Below, piece by piece: positions 61,505-64,000 of a stretch of DNA of 64,000 nt. The notes below the pieces were generated by a model. The model saw nothing but the letters and a program-made list of their open reading frames with translations. It was not told the DNA's origin and ran no database searches. A program made the position numbers and the translations under genes. Origin of the DNA: Ilumatobacteraceae bacterium (lineage in GTDB: Bacteria > Actinomycetota > Acidimicrobiia > Acidimicrobiales > Ilumatobacteraceae); contig JAGYKR010000008.1 in assembly GCA_018401375.1 (NCBI GenBank), positions 54,105 to 118,104 on the forward strand, in the 5' to 3' direction. Numbering within the stretch: position 1 is the first letter of the stretch; each line of letters opens with the position of its first letter.

Positions 61505-64000
61505 ATGTTGACCCGAGGGGCTAGGGCCAGGTTTGTGCCGTACCGTGCGATGGCGAGGGTGGTACTCGTCGCCATGGTTGTTGGCTTCGTTCTCCCTGCT
61601 ACCGCAGATGCGACGGTCTCGGTGGTCACGCCGAAAATGATCACGATCAGCCCCGATGAAGGTCCGCTAACCGGTGGAGAATTGCTCACGATTACGGGTA
61701 CCGATCTGAATAATGTTTCCGGCTATACCGGATCTGAATCCTCGGTGTTCTTCGGGGGATCTCAGGGGTCCGGTGGTGTTTCTGCTCGTATGCAAAGCAT
61801 GTCAGCCACTGAAATCACTGTCATCGTTCCACGCGGCATCGCTGTGGGTCCCGCCGACATCACGCTGGTGGCCGGTAATGTGCGGGTCACCCGCGAGGCC
61901 GGCTATCTCTACCTGCAGCCGGCGATCAGCAGCGTTACACCTGGATCAGGCGCAACCGTGGGTGGACGCCAAATCACGATCACCGGACTCGGATTCGGTT
62001 TCGCGCATGGCCATTCCATAGGGAACTCGTCCGTGTCCTCGGTTCGTGTCGGTGGCAACGCTGCCACTGGCGTGACGCGTGTCAGTCCCACCACCATCAC
62101 CGCAACGGTTCCGCCGGGTGTGGCCGGTTCAGCCACCGTTGAGGTCACAGTCACTACAGGTACCGGATCACAGATCGTGATCACCGCCCCCGGTGCCTTC
62201 TCGTATGTGGTGTCTCCCGCTTTGCCCACCATCACCTCGGTGTCTCCGGCGAATGGTCCCACCGGCGGTGGCAACAACGTCGTGGTGACCGGATCCAACT
62301 TGCGTGGCTCCAATCTGCAGCCCGCCACCGTTAGTTTCGGCGGGGCTGCCGCCACCTTTGTGTCGATGAGTGACGACAACACGCAGGCCACCGTGGTCGC
62401 TCCGCCCGGAGCCGCTGGGCTCGTCAACGTGGTGGGTGTGACCAGCGATGGCCGCGCCACACTGACCAACGGCTACACCTATGGGACCGCTCCGATCATT
62501 TCGGCGATCACGCCCTCGTCAGGCCCTCTTCTCGGTGGCACCGGCATCGTGATCGATGGTTCGAACTTCGGCTCCACCGGTACCCCCACAGTCATCGTTG
62601 GTGGAACATCAGCGGTCTGTGTTGAGCGAGTAAGCGATACCCAGATCACTGCCGTCGTACCCGAAGGAACCCTGGGCGCAGCCGACGTTCTCGTGGCTCT
62701 GGAAACAGGTGGTGGTTCGGTGACCAGCACCGGAGGCTTCACCTACGCAACGTCCACGGCCAGCCCCACCCTGACCACGGTAGTACCCGGGCGGGGTCCG
62801 GCTGCTGGCGGAACCCTCATCACCTTGACCGGTACCAACTTCACCAGTGCGTCCACCCCCACTGTGTTGATCAATGGGGAATGCGCCAAGGAGGTCACGG
62901 TAGTCAGCGACACCCAGATGACTGCGATAACACCCTCAGGCGAGCCCGGCACCGCCAGCGTGCAGGTCACCACCTCCACCGGCTCGGTCCTGGAGCAGGC
63001 GGCGGCTGCCAAGTTCAGTTTCGTGTCCATCACGGCTGTGACGCCGGCTAACGGACCAACGACCGGAAACACTCAGATCACCATCAGCGGAAGCGGGTTT
63101 GGGACCAGTGCCCCGACCGTGACCGTGGGCGCCCTCGCCGCCACCGTGGTGTCGTTTAACGACACGTTGATCGTGGCTGATACTCCTCCCGGGCCCGTGG
63201 GCCCGCGTGACGTAGTGGTGACACCATCGCAGGACGGATTCCCTGCACTGAGTCTGAGCGCAGGTTTCCGTTACGACAACCCGACGGTGACGTCGGTGTT
63301 CAGCTCCTCGGGTGTGCTCGAGGGAGGTATGACGGTCACCGTGTTAGGGACCGGCTTTGGTAGTTCGGGCATCCCGGTGGTCATGTTCGGCAGCAGAGCT
63401 GCCACCAACGTGGTGCTGTCTTCTCCCACGTCCCTTACGGCCGTGGTGCCTGCAGGTGCAGCGATTGGTCCGGTCACGGTGACGGTGACGCCGGCCGTGG
63501 GTACCGGGTCGGGCAGTCTCGCTGCGGGCTTCGCATACGTAAACACGGTGAGAACACCACTGATCTCCAGCATGTCGCCGCAACGTGGCCCTAGCACCGG
63601 TGGAACTTTGGCGACCATCACCGGCTTCAACTTCCGCGGATCCAACAACGCGCTGCCGATCGTGCGGATGGGCGGAGTGAACGTGGTGGGACTGACCGTC
63701 GCAAACGATGGCCAAAGCCTCACGTTCACCACTCCGGTGATGTCGGCGGGAACGCAGGCGTTGTCGATCACCACCAATGAGGGCACAGCGCTCCTGTTCT
63801 CAGGGTTCGGATCTGTTGGTCAGCCCTCGATCGGTAATTGTGACGCCGTGACCCCTCGGGGGACAGTGGATTACACCTCGGATACGAGAGTCACTGTGAC
63901 CGGAACCGGGTTCCGCGAGGTTGGGGCTGGTCCGCCCACGGTCACCGTCAGCGGTGTGGCAGGTGAAGGACCGGCAGCAGTTGTCCCTTGGTGCCTGGTT
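61505..64000 (+). CDS. Secreted multi-IPT/TIG-domain protein, 3' end outside window
   Basis: The frame is open from ATG 61505 to the window end, about 832 residues. A signal peptide (VVLVAMVVGFVLPATADA) precedes repeated IPT/TIG beta domains of ~85 residues. Each starts with a motif like ITSVSPANGPTGGGNNVVVTG; I count nine: ITISPDEGPLTGGE, ISSVTPGSGATVGG, ITSVSPANGPTGGG, ISAITPSSGPLLGG, LTTVVPGRGPAAGG, ITAVTPANGPTTGN, VTSVFSSSGVLEGG, ISSMSPQRGPSTGG and a last incomplete one near CDAVTPRGTVDYTS. This is a large extracellular adhesin- or scaffold-like protein. Only a few Cys residues occur. The start has a GGAG Shine-Dalgarno sequence. Confidence 0.9.
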   Translation, partial: MLTRGARARFVPYRAMARVVLVAMVVGFVLPATADATVSVVTPKMITISPDEGPLTGGELLTITGTDLNNVSGYTGSESSVFFGGSQGSGGVSARMQSMSATEITVIVPRGIAVGPADITLVAGNVRVTREAGYLYLQPAISSVTPGSGATVGGRQITITGLGFGFAHGHSIGNSSVSSVRVGGNAATGVTRVSPTTITATVPPGVAGSATVEVTVTTGTGSQIVITAPGAFSYVVSPALPTITSVSPANGPTGGGNNVVVTGSNLRGSNLQPATVSFGGAAATFVSMSDDNTQATVVAPPGAAGLVNVVGVTSDGRATLTNGYTYGTAPIISAITPSSGPLLGGTGIVIDGSNFGSTGTPTVIVGGTSAVCVERVSDTQITAVVPEGTLGAADVLVALETGGGSVTSTGGFTYATSTASPTLTTVVPGRGPAAGGTLITLTGTNFTSASTPTVLINGECAKEVTVVSDTQMTAITPSGEPGTASVQVTTSTGSVLEQAAAAKFSFVSITAVTPANGPTTGNTQITISGSGFGTSAPTVTVGALAATVVSFNDTLIVADTPPGPVGPRDVVVTPSQDGFPALSLSAGFRYDNPTVTSVFSSSGVLEGGMTVTVLGTGFGSSGIPVVMFGSRAATNVVLSSPTSLTAVVPAGAAIGPVTVTVTPAVGTGSGSLAAGFAYVNTVRTPLISSMSPQRGPSTGGTLATITGFNFRGSNNALPIVRMGGVNVVGLTVANDGQSLTFTTPVMSAGTQALSITTNEGTALLFSGFGSVGQPSIGNCDAVTPRGTVDYTSDTRVTVTGTGFREVGAGPPTVTVSGVAGEGPAAVVPWCLV

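Noticed and set aside
61909..63786. Several minus-strand open frames rich in Val, Thr and Pro
   Set aside because: They are the antisense of the IPT/TIG domain gene, which has the signal peptide and the repeated domains.
1..64000. tRNA, rRNA, insertion sequences, prophage genes
   Set aside because: I looked for T-loop motifs, rRNA text and transposase or integrase signatures and found none; a dedicated search could still find a small RNA.

Overview
The window looks like chromosomal DNA of an actinobacterium of moderately high GC, most likely of the class Acidimicrobiia or a relative. Supporting signs are the imuB-dnaE2 SOS mutasome with a Gram-positive-type LexA box, the prfB-ftsE-ftsX block, F420 (cofE) and menaquinone (menB) genes, a DUF3516 helicase, a DUF222/HNH protein, truncated haemoglobin O, many GTG starts and very tight gene spacing. 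The class-level placement is inference. I saw no rRNA, tRNA, CRISPR array, insertion sequence or prophage.

Layout. 1-4.7 kb: the 3' end of imuB, a NUDIX gene and an SOS-box-controlled dnaE2 whose reading frame is broken. 4.7-7.4 kb: a YczE-like membrane protein, a probable hot-dog protein and comF, with a 4 x 16 bp tandem repeat at the divergent starts. 7.3-12.8 kb: secA, prfB, ftsE, ftsX. 12.9-16.3 kb: an enoyl-CoA hydratase, a small unknown protein, and a truncated haemoglobin coupled to an ABC exporter pair. 16.4-19.5 kb (minus): a coupled menB-spoU methylase-purU-NUDIX run. 19.6-23.0 kb: cofE, an AhpD/CMD protein, an MtfA-like peptidase, dps and tesB. 23.0-27.7 kb (minus): DUF3516 helicase, a HAPMO-type Baeyer-Villiger monooxygenase and tatA. 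27.7-31.8 kb (minus): three adjacent damaged genes (MFS transporter, YeiH-like transporter, DUF885 peptidase). 31.9-39.4 kb: assorted enzymes and unknown proteins, plus a probable remnant at 37.75-38.12 kb.

39.4-42.5 kb holds a KKAP-repeat protein and a secreted CWB2-repeat/M6-like metalloprotease. The protease gene is bracketed by 40 bp imperfect direct repeats, one of which is the 3' end of the upstream gene. 42.5-47.7 kb: amidase, MFS exporter, DUF222-HNH protein and a Gfo/Idh/MocA oxidoreductase. 47.7-51.0 kb: a probable zinc-homeostasis locus, with a lone Zn/Mn ABC permease divergent from a COG0523 GTPase, a WD40 protein and a 72-aa protein, and a Fur/Zur-like palindrome between the divergent genes. 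50.9-59.4 kb: a galactoside-utilisation cluster with galT divergent from lacZ, a GH36 alpha-galactosidase and galK, followed by a GH5-like glycosidase with its own palindromic leader. It can free galactose from beta- and alpha-galactosides and feed it into the Leloir pathway; no galE, transporter or regulator lies in the window. 59.5-61.1 kb: DinB-like protein and a flavin amine oxidase. From 61.5 kb to the end: the first ~830 residues of a secreted protein made of tandem IPT/TIG domains.

The reading-frame breaks (dnaE2 and three adjacent genes at 27.7-31.8 kb) could be true pseudogenes or local sequence error; read support would decide. The observations I rate highest are the direct-repeat-flanked protease cassette, the zinc locus and the broken dnaE2 behind an intact SOS box.
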